NCBI GenBank assembly: GCA_946482635.1
Contig: CAMLSG010000123.1
Location: 1-16,007, forward strand
Source of the DNA: an uncultured Duganella sp.
GTDB lineage: Bacteria > Pseudomonadota > Gammaproteobacteria > Burkholderiales > Burkholderiaceae
DNA: 16,007 nucleotides
Direction of reading: 5' to 3'
The translations under genes were made by a program, and so were the position numbers. This document shows positions 1 through 8,512 of the stretch, piece after piece. The notes under the pieces were generated by a model, which saw nothing but the letters and a program-made list of their open reading frames with translations, had not been told where the DNA came from and ran no database searches. The first letter of the stretch is position 1. The number at the start of each line of letters is the position of its first letter.

Positions 1-2061
1 GTCCAGATGGGCAAGATTTCCCGCTTCGGCCTGATGGAACTGTCGCGCCAGCGCCTGCGCCCTTCCCTGTCGGAAGGCTCGCACGTGACCTGCCCACGCT
101 GCTCGGGCACCGGCCACATCCGCGATACCGAATCGTCCGCCCTGCAGGTGCTGCGCATCATCCAGGAAGAGGCGATGAAGGAAAATTCCGCCGCCATCCA
201 CGTGCAGGTGCCAGTCGACGTGGCTGCCTTCCTGCTGAACGAGAAGCGCGGCGAAGTGCTGAAGATCGAGACCCGTCACCGCATCACCGTGATCCTGATC
301 CCGAACAAGCACCTGGAAACCCCGCACTACAAGCTGGAACGCATCAAGCACGACGATCCACGCCTGGAAGACCACGCTGCTTCCTACACCATGGCAGAAG
401 CTGCCGAGACCGACATGTCGTTCTCCAAGCGCCATAAGGAAGAAGCCAAGCCGCGCCAGGAAGCTGTCGTCAAGACCATTACCCCAGAGCAACCAGCTCC
501 GCTGGTGGAACACAAGCCGGAAGCTGCCAAGCCAGCCGCCGCTCCGCGTGCCGCTGCTGTAGCCGCTCCTGCAGAAAAAGGCTTCTTCGCCAAGCTGATC
601 TCCTTCTTCACCGGTGGTGACAAGGAAGAACCGGTGCAGCCGAAAGCCCCGGTCATCGTCACCAAGGCGCCAGCCAACGCAGAACGCGGCGACCGCAAGG
701 ATCGCGGCCAGCGTGGCCGTAACCGTGGCGGCAAGGGCGGCCGTGGCGAGCGTGAAGACCGCGAACCAGGCACCCGCCCAGGCGCCGAGGAAGCGAAGCC
801 GGCAGCGGAAGCCCGCAAGCCGCGCGAACAGCGCGAGCCACGTGAACCGCGTGAGCCACGCCAGCCGCGTGAAGCACGCGAGCCGCGCGAAGGCGCCGAA
901 GCAGCCCAGGCCCAGGGCCAGCGTGCCGAGCGCGAACCACGCGAGCCGCGTGAACCACGTGAACCGCGCCAGCCACGCCAGCCGCGTGAGCCACGCGCCG
1001 AGAAACCAGTCCCGGCAGAAGCCAAGGCCGAGGAATTGGCACTGGCAGCAGCAGGCGTCGGCCCAGTTGGCACCGGCACCGGCGCTCCTGAGACGCCAGT
1101 CCTGGTGAAGGCCGCCGCCAACGCCGGCCCAGAGGGTGAAGAGCATGAAGGCGCGGAAGGTGGTGATGAGCCACGCCGCCGCCGCCGCCGCGGTGGCCGC
1201 AACCGTAACCGTCGTGAGCGCGAAGGCGCTGAGGGCGTCGAAGGCGCGGAAGGCGTGACCGAGGCAACGTTCACCGTTGCTCCGGCTGAAGGCGAAGTTG
1301 TTGCCGCAAGCGCTGCCGTCGAACCGGCTGCCGCCGAGGCTGCCGGCGCTGCCGCTGCCGAAGGTGCTGCCGCGCAAGCTGTAGCAACCGCGGCTGTAGA
1401 AACGCCTGCTGTTGCCGAGCCAGTTGCTGCTGCGCCTGTCGTTGCTGCCCCTGCTGCCCCAGTTGTCGAGGCACCAGTTGTTGCAGAACCTGTTGCCGCC
1501 GCACCAGTCGAGGCCGCGCCGGTGGTTCCTGAGCCAGTGCAGCCAGCCGCTGTAGACCTGCCAGTTGAGGCACCGGCAGCAGCTGAACCTGCCGCCGCCG
1601 AGCCCGTTGCTGCCGCTCCGGCCTCGCCACAAGGCGTGCTGCCGTTCGCCGAAGCCGCGCCTGCGGTTGCAGAACCTGCAACCGCGGAAGAAGTTGCCGC
1701 GGAAGTTGTTGAGCCAGTCGCCACCGCTCCGGTAGCAGCTGCGCCTGCTCCGGCCGCACCGGCCGCCGCTCCCGTTGCCGCCGCGCCGGCGCCAGCCGCG
1801 CCGGCAGCTCCAGCGCCCGCTCCGGTTGCAGCTCCAGCTCCAGCTCCGGCACCGGCTGCCGCCAAGGTTGACGTCGACACCATGCTGGCCGCCGCCGGCC
1901 TGTCGATGGCTGTGACCGACCCGGCCAAGGTGCGCGCCGCGCAGGAAGCTGCTGCAGCCGCCGCCACTTCCCAACCGATCCGCGTGCCACGCGAGCGCAA
2001 GCCGCTGCCACCGGTCGCCAGCGAACCGCTGGTGCAGGTTGAAACCAAGGTGAATGGCTAA
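1..2061 (+). CDS. rne: Ribonuclease E, C-terminal part (5' end outside window)
   Basis: RNase E starts mRNA decay and processes rRNA and tRNA precursors; its C-terminal half usually scaffolds a degradosome and anchors the enzyme to the inner membrane. The frame is open from base 1, so the N-terminal S1 and most of the catalytic core are missing. Counting from the codon at 7, the conserved end of the core (KISRFGLMELSRQRLRPSL) is followed near residue 30 by the Zn-link CPRCSGTG and by the small domain to about residue 115. Beyond this the protein is low complexity: an amphipathic stretch GFFAKLISFFTGG (about 192-204) that resembles the membrane-targeting helix of RNase E, Arg-Glu-Pro repeats, a cluster RRRRRRGGRNRNRRERE, and then some 280 residues rich in Ala, Pro and Val. 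RNase G is excluded because it lacks such a tail. The stop overlaps the start of chrA. Confidence 0.96.
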   Translation, partial: VQMGKISRFGLMELSRQRLRPSLSEGSHVTCPRCSGTGHIRDTESSALQVLRIIQEEAMKENSAAIHVQVPVDVAAFLLNEKRGEVLKIETRHRITVILIPNKHLETPHYKLERIKHDDPRLEDHAASYTMAEAAETDMSFSKRHKEEAKPRQEAVVKTITPEQPAPLVEHKPEAAKPAAAPRAAAVAAPAEKGFFAKLISFFTGGDKEEPVQPKAPVIVTKAPANAERGDRKDRGQRGRNRGGKGGRGEREDREPGTRPGAEEAKPAAEARKPREQREPREPREPRQPREAREPREGAEAAQAQGQRAEREPREPREPREPRQPRQPREPRAEKPVPAEAKAEELALAAAGVGPVGTGTGAPETPVLVKAAANAGPEGEEHEGAEGGDEPRRRRRRGGRNRNRREREGAEGVEGAEGVTEATFTVAPAEGEVVAASAAVEPAAAEAAGAAAAEGAAAQAVATAAVETPAVAEPVAAAPVVAAPAAPVVEAPVVAEPVAAAPVEAAPVVPEPVQPAAVDLPVEAPAAAEPAAAEPVAAAPASPQGVLPFAEAAPAVAEPATAEEVAAEVVEPVATAPVAAAPAPAAPAAAPVAAAPAPAAPAAPAPAPVAAPAPAPAPAAAKVDVDTMLAAAGLSMAVTDPAKVRAAQEAAAAAATSQPIRVPRERKPLPPVASEPLVQVETKVNG
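823..993 (+). repeat. Two blocks of Arg-Glu-Pro coding repeats in rne
   Basis: Bases 823-891 and 931-993 code for runs of the tripeptides REP, RQP, REA and REQ, as about eight and seven 9-base units. Codons vary between units (cgc/cgt, gaa/gag, cca/ccg), which suggests that the repeat is kept at protein level and is not a fresh DNA slippage product. Arg-rich segments of this kind in RNase E tails usually bind RNA; that role is inferred here. Confidence 0.8.
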
Positions 2062-3415
2062 CCGGCCTATCGCTGACGAAAAAGGGAAGCCAAGTGCTTC
2101 CCTTTTTCATGTCCCGTTGTGGGAAGCCTTCCTTTACTGGCTCAAGCTGGGCTTCATCAGCTTCGGCGGCCCGGCCGGCCAGATCGCCCTGATGCACACC
2201 GAGCTGGTTGAGCGCCGGCGCTGGATCTCCGAACAGCGCTTCCTGCACGCCCTGAATTACTGCATGCTGCTGCCCGGCCCCGAAGCCACGCAGCTCGCCA
2301 TCTACATCGGCTGGCTGATGCACCGTACCCTGGGCGGCATCATCGCCGGCGTACTGTTCGTATTGCCCTCGCTCTTGCTGCTGATCGGCCTGTCCTGGGC
2401 CTACATGGCTTACGGCAGCCTGCCTGCCATTGCCGGCATCCTGTACGGCATGAAGCCCGCCGTAGTCGCCATTGTGCTGGCTGCCGCCTGGCGCATCGGC
2501 AAACGCACGCTGCGCAACCGCCCCTTGATGGCAATCGCGCTGGCAGCGTTTATCGCCATCAGCTTCGTCAAGCTCCCCTTCCCGGCCATTGTCGCCGGCG
2601 CCGCCCTGCTGGGCTGGGCGGGCGGCAGGCTGCGTCCCGAGTTGTTTGCCCTGGGCGGCGCGGCGCACGGTCCAGCCACCGCGGACGGCGCCCACTCGCC
2701 CGCCCTGATCGACGATGGCACCCCGACGCCGCCGCACGCCCGCTTCAGCTGGAGCGGCCTGGCCCGCGTCATCGCTGCCGGCATCGCCTTGATGGCTGGC
2801 GGCTGGCTGCTGCTCGCCTGGCTGTTCGGTGTCGACCGGCCGCTGGCGCAAATGGGCTGGTTCTTTACCAAAGCCGCGATGATGACTTTTGGCGGAGCCT
2901 ATGCCGTCCTGCCCTACGTCTACCAGGGCGGCGTCGAGCACTTCCACTGGCTGACGCCAGCCCAGATGGTCGATGGCCTGGCCTTGGGAGAAACCACGCC
3001 CGGCCCCCTGATCATGGTGGTGGCATTCGTCGGCTTCGTCGGCGCCTGGACGCAGCAAGCGGTTGCCGGCCATCCGGCCCTGGCCGGGGTGCGGGGCGCC
3101 AGCGTCGCCGCCTGGTTCACCTTCGTGCCTTCCTTCGTCTTCATCCTGGCCGGCGGCCCGCTGGTTGAATCCACGCGCGGCAATATCCGCATGACAGCCC
3201 CGCTGACCGCCATTTCCGCCGCCGTGGTTGGAGTCATTGCCAGCCTGGCACTATTTTTCGGCATTCACGTGTTTTATCCGGCCGACCACTGGGAATGGCC
3301 GGCCGTGGCAATCGCCGCCGCCGCCGCTATCGCCTTGATGCAGTACAAGCAAGGAACAATCCGCGTATTAGTTGCCTGTGCGATTGCTGGCATCGTGCTA
3401 TCGTACCGGGTGTAA
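2054..3415 (+). CDS. chrA: Chromate transporter ChrA, two-domain form
   Basis: ChrA (CHR family) is an inner-membrane chromate efflux protein. The 453-residue length and internal duplication fit the long, two-domain form. The first half carries [16 protein letters not shown] (about 33-48) and [19 protein letters not shown] (71-89). The second half repeats the theme with [17 protein letters not shown] (near 277) and [19 protein letters not shown] (near 312). Many hydrophobic segments are visible. The start is uncertain. ATG 2054 overlaps the rne stop (ATGGCTAA) and has only AAGG 3 bases away as a ribosome site, which suggests translational coupling. The only in-frame alternative before the conserved part is TTG 2117, without a visible ribosome site. 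A perfect terminator-like hairpin lies in codons 9-18. moaA follows after 13 bases. The link to molybdenum genes may be only positional, although both handle oxyanions. Confidence 0.93.
   Translation: MANRPIADEKGKPSASLFHVPLWEAFLYWLKLGFISFGGPAGQIALMHTELVERRRWISEQRFLHALNYCMLLPGPEATQLAIYIGWLMHRTLGGIIAGVLFVLPSLLLLIGLSWAYMAYGSLPAIAGILYGMKPAVVAIVLAAAWRIGKRTLRNRPLMAIALAAFIAISFVKLPFPAIVAGAALLGWAGGRLRPELFALGGAAHGPATADGAHSPALIDDGTPTPPHARFSWSGLARVIAAGIALMAGGWLLLAWLFGVDRPLAQMGWFFTKAAMMTFGGAYAVLPYVYQGGVEHFHWLTPAQMVDGLALGETTPGPLIMVVAFVGFVGAWTQQAVAGHPALAGVRGASVAAWFTFVPSFVFILAGGPLVESTRGNIRMTAPLTAISAAVVGVIASLALFFGIHVFYPADHWEWPAVAIAAAAAIALMQYKQGTIRVLVACAIAGIVLSYRV
2079..2107 (+). terminator. Intrinsic terminator-like hairpin behind rne, inside the 5' end of chrA
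   Basis: The arm AAAAAGGGAAGC (2079-2090) and the arm GCTTCCCTTTTT (2096-2107) are perfect reverse complements around the 5-base loop CAAGT. The 3' arm ends in five T, so the element fits a Rho-independent terminator 17 bases behind the rne stop. It also lies within codons 9-18 of the longest chrA frame, so it should limit read-through into chrA and the molybdenum genes. Confidence 0.8.
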
Positions 3416-3428
3416 CCGAACACCCAGC

Positions 3429-4541
3429 ATGACTGAAAAAATCATCCTCCTGAACGATGGCCGCAGCCAGGCGCCGGCCATCCCGACAACGTTAGAGGCG
3501 CCAACCGGCAGCCTGCAGGACAGGTTCGCCCGTCCGCTGCACGACCTGCGCATTTCCATCACCGACCGCTGCAACTTCCGCTGCGTCTACTGCATGCCGA
3601 AGGAAGTGTTCGACAAGGACTACCAGTACCTGCCGCACAATGCCCTGCTGACGTTTGAAGAGATCACGCGCATTGCGCGCTTGTTTGTCGAACACGGCGT
3701 CGAGAAAATCCGCCTCACCGGCGGTGAACCGCTGCTGCGCAAGGACCTGGAGCGGCTGGTGGCTATGCTGGCCGAATTGCGCACGGTCAGCGGCAAGCAG
3801 CTCGACCTGACCCTGACCACCAACGGTTCCCTGCTGGCGCGCAAAGCGCAATCGCTGAAGGACGCCGGCCTGCAGCGCGTCACCGTCTCGCTCGACGCAC
3901 TGGACGACGCCACTTTCAAGCGCATGAACGATGTCGATTTCGCAGTGGAAGATGTACTGCACGGGATCGACGTGGCGCACAGCGTCGGCCTTGGTCCCGT
4001 CAAAGTGAACATGGTGGTCAAGCGCGGCATGAACGAACAGGAAATCCTGCCGATGGCGCGCCACTTCAAAGGTTCGCCTTCCATCCTGCGCTTCATTGAA
4101 TTCATGGACGTCGGCACCTCCAACGGCTGGAATATGCACGATGTGGTGCCATCCGCGGAAGTGGTGCGCATGATCGGCGCCGAAATGCCTCTGGCGCCGG
4201 TCGATCCGAACTACACCGGCGAAACGGCAGAACGCTGGCGCTATGTCGATGGCGGCGGCGAAGTCGGGGTGATCTCCAGCGTGACGCAGGCCTTCTGCAA
4301 GGATTGTTCGCGCGCCCGCCTGTCGACTGAAGGAAAGCTGTACACCTGCCTGTTCGCATCACGCGGCCACGATTTGCGCGCGCTGCTGCGCGAAGGCCGC
4401 AGTGACGCGGAAATCTCATCCGCCATCGCTGCGCTGTGGCGCGTGCGCGCCGACCGCTATTCGGAACTGCGCACCATCAATACCGAGGGCCTGGCGCTGG
4501 GCGCCGACCGCAAAGTCGAAATGTCATATATCGGGGGCTAA
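3429..4541 (+). CDS. moaA: GTP 3',8-cyclase MoaA (molybdenum cofactor biosynthesis)
   Basis: MoaA is a radical-SAM enzyme that, with MoaC, turns GTP into cyclic pyranopterin monophosphate, the first step of molybdenum cofactor synthesis. The 370-residue protein shows the radical-SAM cluster motif [10 protein letters not shown] (Cys48, Cys52, Cys55), the glycine-rich [13 protein letters not shown], and the second 4Fe-4S site [19 protein letters not shown] with three Cys near the C-terminus. It ends in the Gly-Gly typical of active MoaA. ATG 3429 is chosen because it gives the usual length and lies just behind the chrA stop. The frame is open upstream to a TTG at 3372, but that would overlap chrA by 44 bases and add unconserved residues. 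No clear ribosome site is seen before 3429, so coupling to chrA translation is likely. The mobA-moeA gene begins 7 bases after the stop. Confidence 0.96.
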   Translation: MTEKIILLNDGRSQAPAIPTTLEAPTGSLQDRFARPLHDLRISITDRCNFRCVYCMPKEVFDKDYQYLPHNALLTFEEITRIARLFVEHGVEKIRLTGGEPLLRKDLERLVAMLAELRTVSGKQLDLTLTTNGSLLARKAQSLKDAGLQRVTVSLDALDDATFKRMNDVDFAVEDVLHGIDVAHSVGLGPVKVNMVVKRGMNEQEILPMARHFKGSPSILRFIEFMDVGTSNGWNMHDVVPSAEVVRMIGAEMPLAPVDPNYTGETAERWRYVDGGGEVGVISSVTQAFCKDCSRARLSTEGKLYTCLFASRGHDLRALLREGRSDAEISSAIAALWRVRADRYSELRTINTEGLALGADRKVEMSYIGG

Positions 4542-4548
4542 GCTGGCG

Positions 4549-6438
4549 ATGGAACAAAACATCAGTGCATTGATCCTGGCCGGCGGCCGCGGTACCCGCA
4601 TGGGCCGCGTGGACAAAGGCTTGCAGCCATTCCGCGGCGGCACGCTTGCCTCCCATGTACTGCAACGGCTTGCACCGCAAGTGGCCAGCGTCGCCATCAA
4701 CGCCAACCGCAATCTCGGCACCTACAGCGCGCTTGGCGTTGAGGTGCTGCCGGACGAACTGGAAGGCTACGAAGGTCCGCTGGCCGGCCTGCAAACCGGC
4801 CTGCGCCATTGCACGACCGACTTGCTGCTGACGGCGCCCTGCGATTCGCCCTTCCTCCCTCCCGACCTGGCCCAGCGTTTGTACGACGCATTGAACGCGC
4901 AGGGCGCCGACCTCGCCGTGGCATCGACACTGGAGGCCGACGAAGACGGCAAGGCGCGCACGCAGCTGCATCCGGTATTCTGCCTGGTGCGCAAGAGCGC
5001 CTTGCCGGCGCTGGACGACTACCTGCAAACCGGCTCGCGCAAGATGGACGGCTGGTACAAGTCAATCAAGGTGGCAGAGGTGCTGTTCAACGACGCCGCG
5101 GCCTTCCGCAACATCAATACGCTGACCGAGCTGCAGAACGAAGAAGATGCAGCCGCCAATCCTTCGCTGAAAGACGTGGCGAGCTGCCTGTCCGGCTACG
5201 ATCCCGACGCCCTGCCGGTACGGAATGCTCAGCGCATCATCCGCGAATTCATCCAGCCGGTACGCGGAATTGAGAAAGTGGCACTGCGCAGCGCCCTCGA
5301 TCGCGTCCTTGCGGCCGATGTGATCTCACCGATCAATGTCCCCGCGCACGACAACTCCGCGATGGACGGATTCGCCTTTGCCGGCGCACAGCTCAAACCA
5401 GAGGGCAATACGACGCTGAAGGTGATCGGCACAGCCTACGCAGGACGACCATCCGCGCTGAAGCCTGGCACCGGCGAATGCGTGCGCATCATGACTGGCG
5501 GCGTCATGCCCGATGGCTGCGACACCGTGCTGCCGCAGGAGTTGGCCGCAGACCTGAGCGACGTCGCCGTAACGATCGCGCCGAATACCGTGCGCACCGG
5601 CGACAATCGCCGCTTCAAAGGTGAAGACTTGGCGGCAGGTACTCCAGCGCTTCGCAAAGGCAAAGTAATGCGCCCGGCCGACCTGGGCCTGGTTGCCTCG
5701 CTAGGCCTGGCCGAAGTGCCGGTGCAGCGCCGCCTGCGCGTGGCCTTCTTCTCCACCGGCGACGAGCTGCGTTCGATTGGCGAACCATTGGCAGAAGGCT
5801 GCGTCTACGACAGCAACCGCTACACCCTGTTCGGCATGCTGCAGCGCCTGGGATGCGAGATCGTCGACATGGGCATCGTGAAAGACGATGCGGCATCGCT
5901 GGAAGAAGCCTTGCGCACGGCTTGCGAATGCGCCGACGCCGTGATCACCTCCGGCGGCGTCTCTGTGGGCGCGGCGGATTACACGAAACAGGTCATGGCG
6001 ACGCTGGGCGACGTGCATTTCTGGAAGATCGGCATGCGCCCCGGGCGCCCGATGGCCTTTGGCCGCATCCGATCCAACGGCCGCAGCGCCTATCTGTTTG
6101 GCCTGCCGGGAAATCCGGTGGCCGTGATGGTTACCTTCTACTTCTTCGCGCGCCATGCCCTGCTGCGCATGATGGGTGCCGAGGCGCCGGGCGACCAGCT
6201 GCTGCGCGCGCGTTCGGCGCAGGCGATCCGCAAGAAACCCGGCCGCACCGAATACCAGCGCGGCATCCTCTCCACGGCGCTGGACGGCAGCCGCGAAGTG
6301 CGCATCACCGGCTCGCAAGGCTCGGGCATCCTGCGCTCAATGTCGGAAGCGAACTGCATGGTGGTGCTGCACGACGAACAAGGCAATGTCGCGGAAGGCG
6401 ACCTGGTCGACGTCATCGTGTTCGAAGGGTTGGTCTGA
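4549..6438 (+). CDS. mobA-moeA: Fused molybdenum cofactor guanylyltransferase MobA and molybdotransferase MoeA
   Basis: One 629-residue frame holds two complete enzymes. Residues 1 to about 195 are MobA, which transfers GMP from GTP to molybdopterin: nucleotide site LAGGRGTRMGRVDKG (10-24), EGPLAG, TAPCDSPFLPPDL, and the usual end NINTLTEL (188-195). After a linker of only some 10-15 residues, the rest is MoeA, which inserts molybdate into adenylated molybdopterin: NVPAHDNSAMDGFAF (Asp273), RIMTGGVMPDGCDTVL, STGDEL, TSGGVSVGAADYTK (from about 467), KIGMRPGRPMAFG and PGNPVAV (520-526). About 420 residues is a normal full MoeA length. There is no in-frame ATG at the junction; a GTG at 5176 is the only likely internal start and has no clear ribosome site. 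A single-base sequencing error is the main alternative. The start ATG 4549 follows moaA by 7 bases, and the stop overlaps the next ATG. Confidence 0.9.
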   Translation: MEQNISALILAGGRGTRMGRVDKGLQPFRGGTLASHVLQRLAPQVASVAINANRNLGTYSALGVEVLPDELEGYEGPLAGLQTGLRHCTTDLLLTAPCDSPFLPPDLAQRLYDALNAQGADLAVASTLEADEDGKARTQLHPVFCLVRKSALPALDDYLQTGSRKMDGWYKSIKVAEVLFNDAAAFRNINTLTELQNEEDAAANPSLKDVASCLSGYDPDALPVRNAQRIIREFIQPVRGIEKVALRSALDRVLAADVISPINVPAHDNSAMDGFAFAGAQLKPEGNTTLKVIGTAYAGRPSALKPGTGECVRIMTGGVMPDGCDTVLPQELAADLSDVAVTIAPNTVRTGDNRRFKGEDLAAGTPALRKGKVMRPADLGLVASLGLAEVPVQRRLRVAFFSTGDELRSIGEPLAEGCVYDSNRYTLFGMLQRLGCEIVDMGIVKDDAASLEEALRTACECADAVITSGGVSVGAADYTKQVMATLGDVHFWKIGMRPGRPMAFGRIRSNGRSAYLFGLPGNPVAVMVTFYFFARHALLRMMGAEAPGDQLLRARSAQAIRKKPGRTEYQRGILSTALDGSREVRITGSQGSGILRSMSEANCMVVLHDEQGNVAEGDLVDVIVFEGLV

Positions 6439-6686
6439 TGACTCGCCTGGTCGACCACTCAAAGGAAAGCTTCGACGCTGTGGTAAAGGTGCTGGTTGAC
6501 AACGGCAACACCGTCAAAGGAAACGGTTGGTCCGTTGATAAGGACGGCTATCACCTGGTGCTCGAAAATCCAATTGACTGGGATCTGCTCTACACGAAGT
6601 TCAGATTTTCCACAGACGAGATCGTGCTTGGCGAAAACCGCATCTCAACCTGTCAATACGCCTACGAAATCATAGGCGGAAGGTAG
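6438..6686 (+). CDS. Small protein of unknown function, 82 residues
   Basis: I do not recognise this protein. Its ATG shares one base with the stop of mobA-moeA (TGATG), and GAAGGG about 10 bases upstream is a fair ribosome site, so it should be translated with the molybdenum operon. The product is soluble, with no signal peptide, membrane segment or Cys cluster. It has a mixed pattern with an aromatic-rich middle (WDLLYTKFRF, residues 48-57), which suggests a small alpha/beta fold. By hand count bases 6541-6660 are about 48 percent GC, clearly below the neighbouring moeA part, which hints at a later acquisition. Nothing links it to molybdenum except position. It may form a pair with the next gene, which begins 7 bases on. 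Confidence 0.75.
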   Translation: MTRLVDHSKESFDAVVKVLVDNGNTVKGNGWSVDKDGYHLVLENPIDWDLLYTKFRFSTDEIVLGENRISTCQYAYEIIGGR

Positions 6687-6693
6687 TTTCCAC

Positions 6694-7224
6694 GTGTCCT
6701 GGTCATCGTTTTTCGCAGCATATGCAGTCCCCAGATCAGCAGAAGATCCACTTCATTTTCCTGATCCAAAGCCTGCGACAGGAGGCGGTTCGCGCGGCGG
6801 GTGGTTCCAATGGCAGTGCGAGGCGCTCCTTGATACCTTTCCTGGCCATGATGCCCTGCGCTTCATTTACGACGAAGCCCGCTGTTCGGGACGACTTGAG
6901 CGTGAATACCACACCAACTTCTGGACGCTGCTTAGAGGTGAAACCCTTGCCGTGGCAACTCAGCAGCTCGCAAGCCTGGTGACAACCTGCAGCGAGCGCA
7001 TAGAATTGCTGGCCCAGTCCATCGAGGCTGGCGGTCTCTCCGAAAAAGATTTCCGCGATGCGCTTGCGACGGCCCTGGCGATTCGCGAATTGCCGGAACT
7101 TGTTTCGGATGGCGATGATGGCGACAGCCCGCTGTTCATGTTTTCAGCATTTGTGTCGCTGCTCATCCTGTTCCGGCACGCACAAGAACAAGACCTGACG
7201 GTCGTGTTCTATACGTGCAGGTGA
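6694..7224 (+). CDS. Hypothetical protein, 176 residues, last gene of the molybdenum cluster
   Basis: Not recognised. The start is GTG 6694, with the purine-rich stretch GGCGGAAGG (6676-6684) about 9 bases upstream as a good ribosome site. The protein is acidic and appears mainly helical. It has a Gly-rich turn TGGGSRGGW near residue 30, a long helical part from about residue 55 to 130, an acidic loop SDGDDGD (137-143), and a hydrophobic segment FMFSAFVSLLILF (147-159) near the end that could be one membrane helix or a buried core helix. No catalytic motif is visible. It lies 7 bases behind the 82-residue gene, so the two are probably translated together. It is the last plus-strand gene before the convergent rmuC. 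Confidence 0.72.
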   Translation: MSWSSFFAAYAVPRSAEDPLHFPDPKPATGGGSRGGWFQWQCEALLDTFPGHDALRFIYDEARCSGRLEREYHTNFWTLLRGETLAVATQQLASLVTTCSERIELLAQSIEAGGLSEKDFRDALATALAIRELPELVSDGDDGDSPLFMFSAFVSLLILFRHAQEQDLTVVFYTCR

Positions 7225-7261
7225 CGCCATTGCCAGCGCGAGGCGGGCGGCTGTTCAATGT

Positions 7262-8512
7262 TTAGGTGGCGCTGTCTGCGTCCGCGTCGGAGCTGTCGGC
7301 AGCGCCGAGCATCATCAATGCTGCCTCGGAAGGAAGTGCTTCCACTGATTTGAGCTTGCGTGCCATCTGGCGGCTGCGCACTTCGGCGCTTTCGATGTTG
7401 CGGGCGGCGCGTTCAAGCGTAGTTTTCGTAGCGGCGAGGACGTCGCCGAATTTGGCGAATTCGGTCTTCACGGCGCCCAGCACCTGCCACACCTCCGACG
7501 AGCGCTTTTCCAGCGCCAGCGTGCGGAAGCCCATTTGAAGGCTATTCAGCAGCGCGGTAAGCGTGGACGGGCCGGCAATGCTGACGCGGTTCACCCGCTG
7601 CAGTTCATCTGCCAGGCCGGGGCGGCGCATCACTTCCGCGTACAGGCCTTCGGTCGGCAGGAACAGGATGGCGAAATCGGTGGTCAGCGGCGGCGAAACG
7701 TATTTCTCGGCGATAGTCTTTGCTTCGCCACGTACGGCGCGTTCAAGCTCCCGGCCAGCGGCGGCTACAGCGTCGGCATCGGCCCGGTCGGCCGCCTCCA
7801 GCAGGCGCTCGTACTGCTCTTTCGGGAACTTGGCGTCGATCGGCATCCACACTGGCGCCCCGCCCTCTTTCTGGCCAGGCAGCTTGAGCGCGAATTCGAC
7901 GCGGGCGTTGGAGCCCGGTATGGTCTCGACGTTCTTGGCGTATTGGTCCGGCGTGAGGATTTGCTCGAGCAGCATTTCGAGTTGCACTTCGCCCCAGGTG
8001 CCACGGGTCTTCACATTGGTGAGCACGCGTTTCAGGTCGCCGACGCCCAGCGCAAGCTGCTGCATTTCGCCCAAGCCCTGGTGCACGCGCTCCAGGCGTT
8101 CGGACACCTGGCGGAACGATTCGGTCAGGCGGGTTTCCAGCGTTTCGTGCAGTTTCTCATCGACCGTCTTGCGCATCTCTTCCAACCGCGCGCCGTTATC
8201 GGCCTGCAGCTCGCGCATCTTGGTCTCAAGCGCCACGCGTACTTCCAGCAGGCGCCGCGTGTTCGATTCGGTCAGGACTTCGATCTGGCGGCGCATGGTT
8301 TCGAGCTGCTGCACGGTAGCGCCATGCGACTGCGCCAGCATATTGCCCATTTCCTGGCGCTGCGCCTGCGCAGTAGCCTGCAACTGCAGGCGCACTTCGC
8401 GCTCGACCCGGTCCAGTTGGTCGGAAACGTCGGCGCCGCGGCTGCGCAACAGCGCGACAATTTGCAGGACGATGATGACGGCGGCCAGCGCCAGCAGGAT
8501 GGTCAACTCCAT
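7262..8512 (-). CDS. rmuC: DNA recombination protein RmuC
   Basis: RmuC is a PD-(D/E)XK-related, probably membrane-tethered protein that in E. coli limits recombination at inverted repeats. The 416-residue product has one N-terminal membrane helix (about 3-22), a long coiled coil rich in Glu, Arg and Leu (about 30-160), and then the RmuC domain. This has NVKTRGTWGEVQLEMLL (166-182), WMPIDAKFPKEQYERLLEA (222-240), PLTTDFAILFLPTEGLYAEV and VSIAGPSTLTALLNSLQMGF. It is somewhat shorter than the E. coli protein. The start ATG at 8512 is chosen over a longer frame to 8629, because the extra 39 residues lie entirely inside the haemoglobin gene and precede the membrane helix. ATG overlaps the haemoglobin stop (TGATG), so the two are translationally coupled. 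Confidence 0.94.
   Translation of the reverse strand: MELTILLALAAVIIVLQIVALLRSRGADVSDQLDRVEREVRLQLQATAQAQRQEMGNMLAQSHGATVQQLETMRRQIEVLTESNTRRLLEVRVALETKMRELQADNGARLEEMRKTVDEKLHETLETRLTESFRQVSERLERVHQGLGEMQQLALGVGDLKRVLTNVKTRGTWGEVQLEMLLEQILTPDQYAKNVETIPGSNARVEFALKLPGQKEGGAPVWMPIDAKFPKEQYERLLEAADRADADAVAAAGRELERAVRGEAKTIAEKYVSPPLTTDFAILFLPTEGLYAEVMRRPGLADELQRVNRVSIAGPSTLTALLNSLQMGFRTLALEKRSSEVWQVLGAVKTEFAKFGDVLAATKTTLERAARNIESAEVRSRQMARKLKSVEALPSEAALMMLGAADSSDADADSAT

Noticed and set aside
384..2048. Long open frame on the minus strand opposite rne (554 residues)
   Set aside because: It mirrors the GC-rich Ala/Pro/Arg repeats of the rne tail; the product is nearly all Ala, Gly, Ser, Thr and Arg and shows no domain. 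Stops are rare in this composition.
1271..3073. 600-residue minus-strand frame across the end of rne and most of chrA
   Set aside because: Low-complexity Gln/Arg/Pro product that runs antisense to two well-supported genes; no motif or ribosome site.
4402..4548. Extended N-terminus for the MobA-MoeA protein
   Set aside because: These 49 codons lie inside moaA in another frame; the LAGG nucleotide motif fits a start at ATG 4549.
7225..7261. Terminator between the convergent hypothetical gene and rmuC
   Set aside because: Only a GC-rich stretch without a convincing stem or T-tract is visible in these 37 bases.
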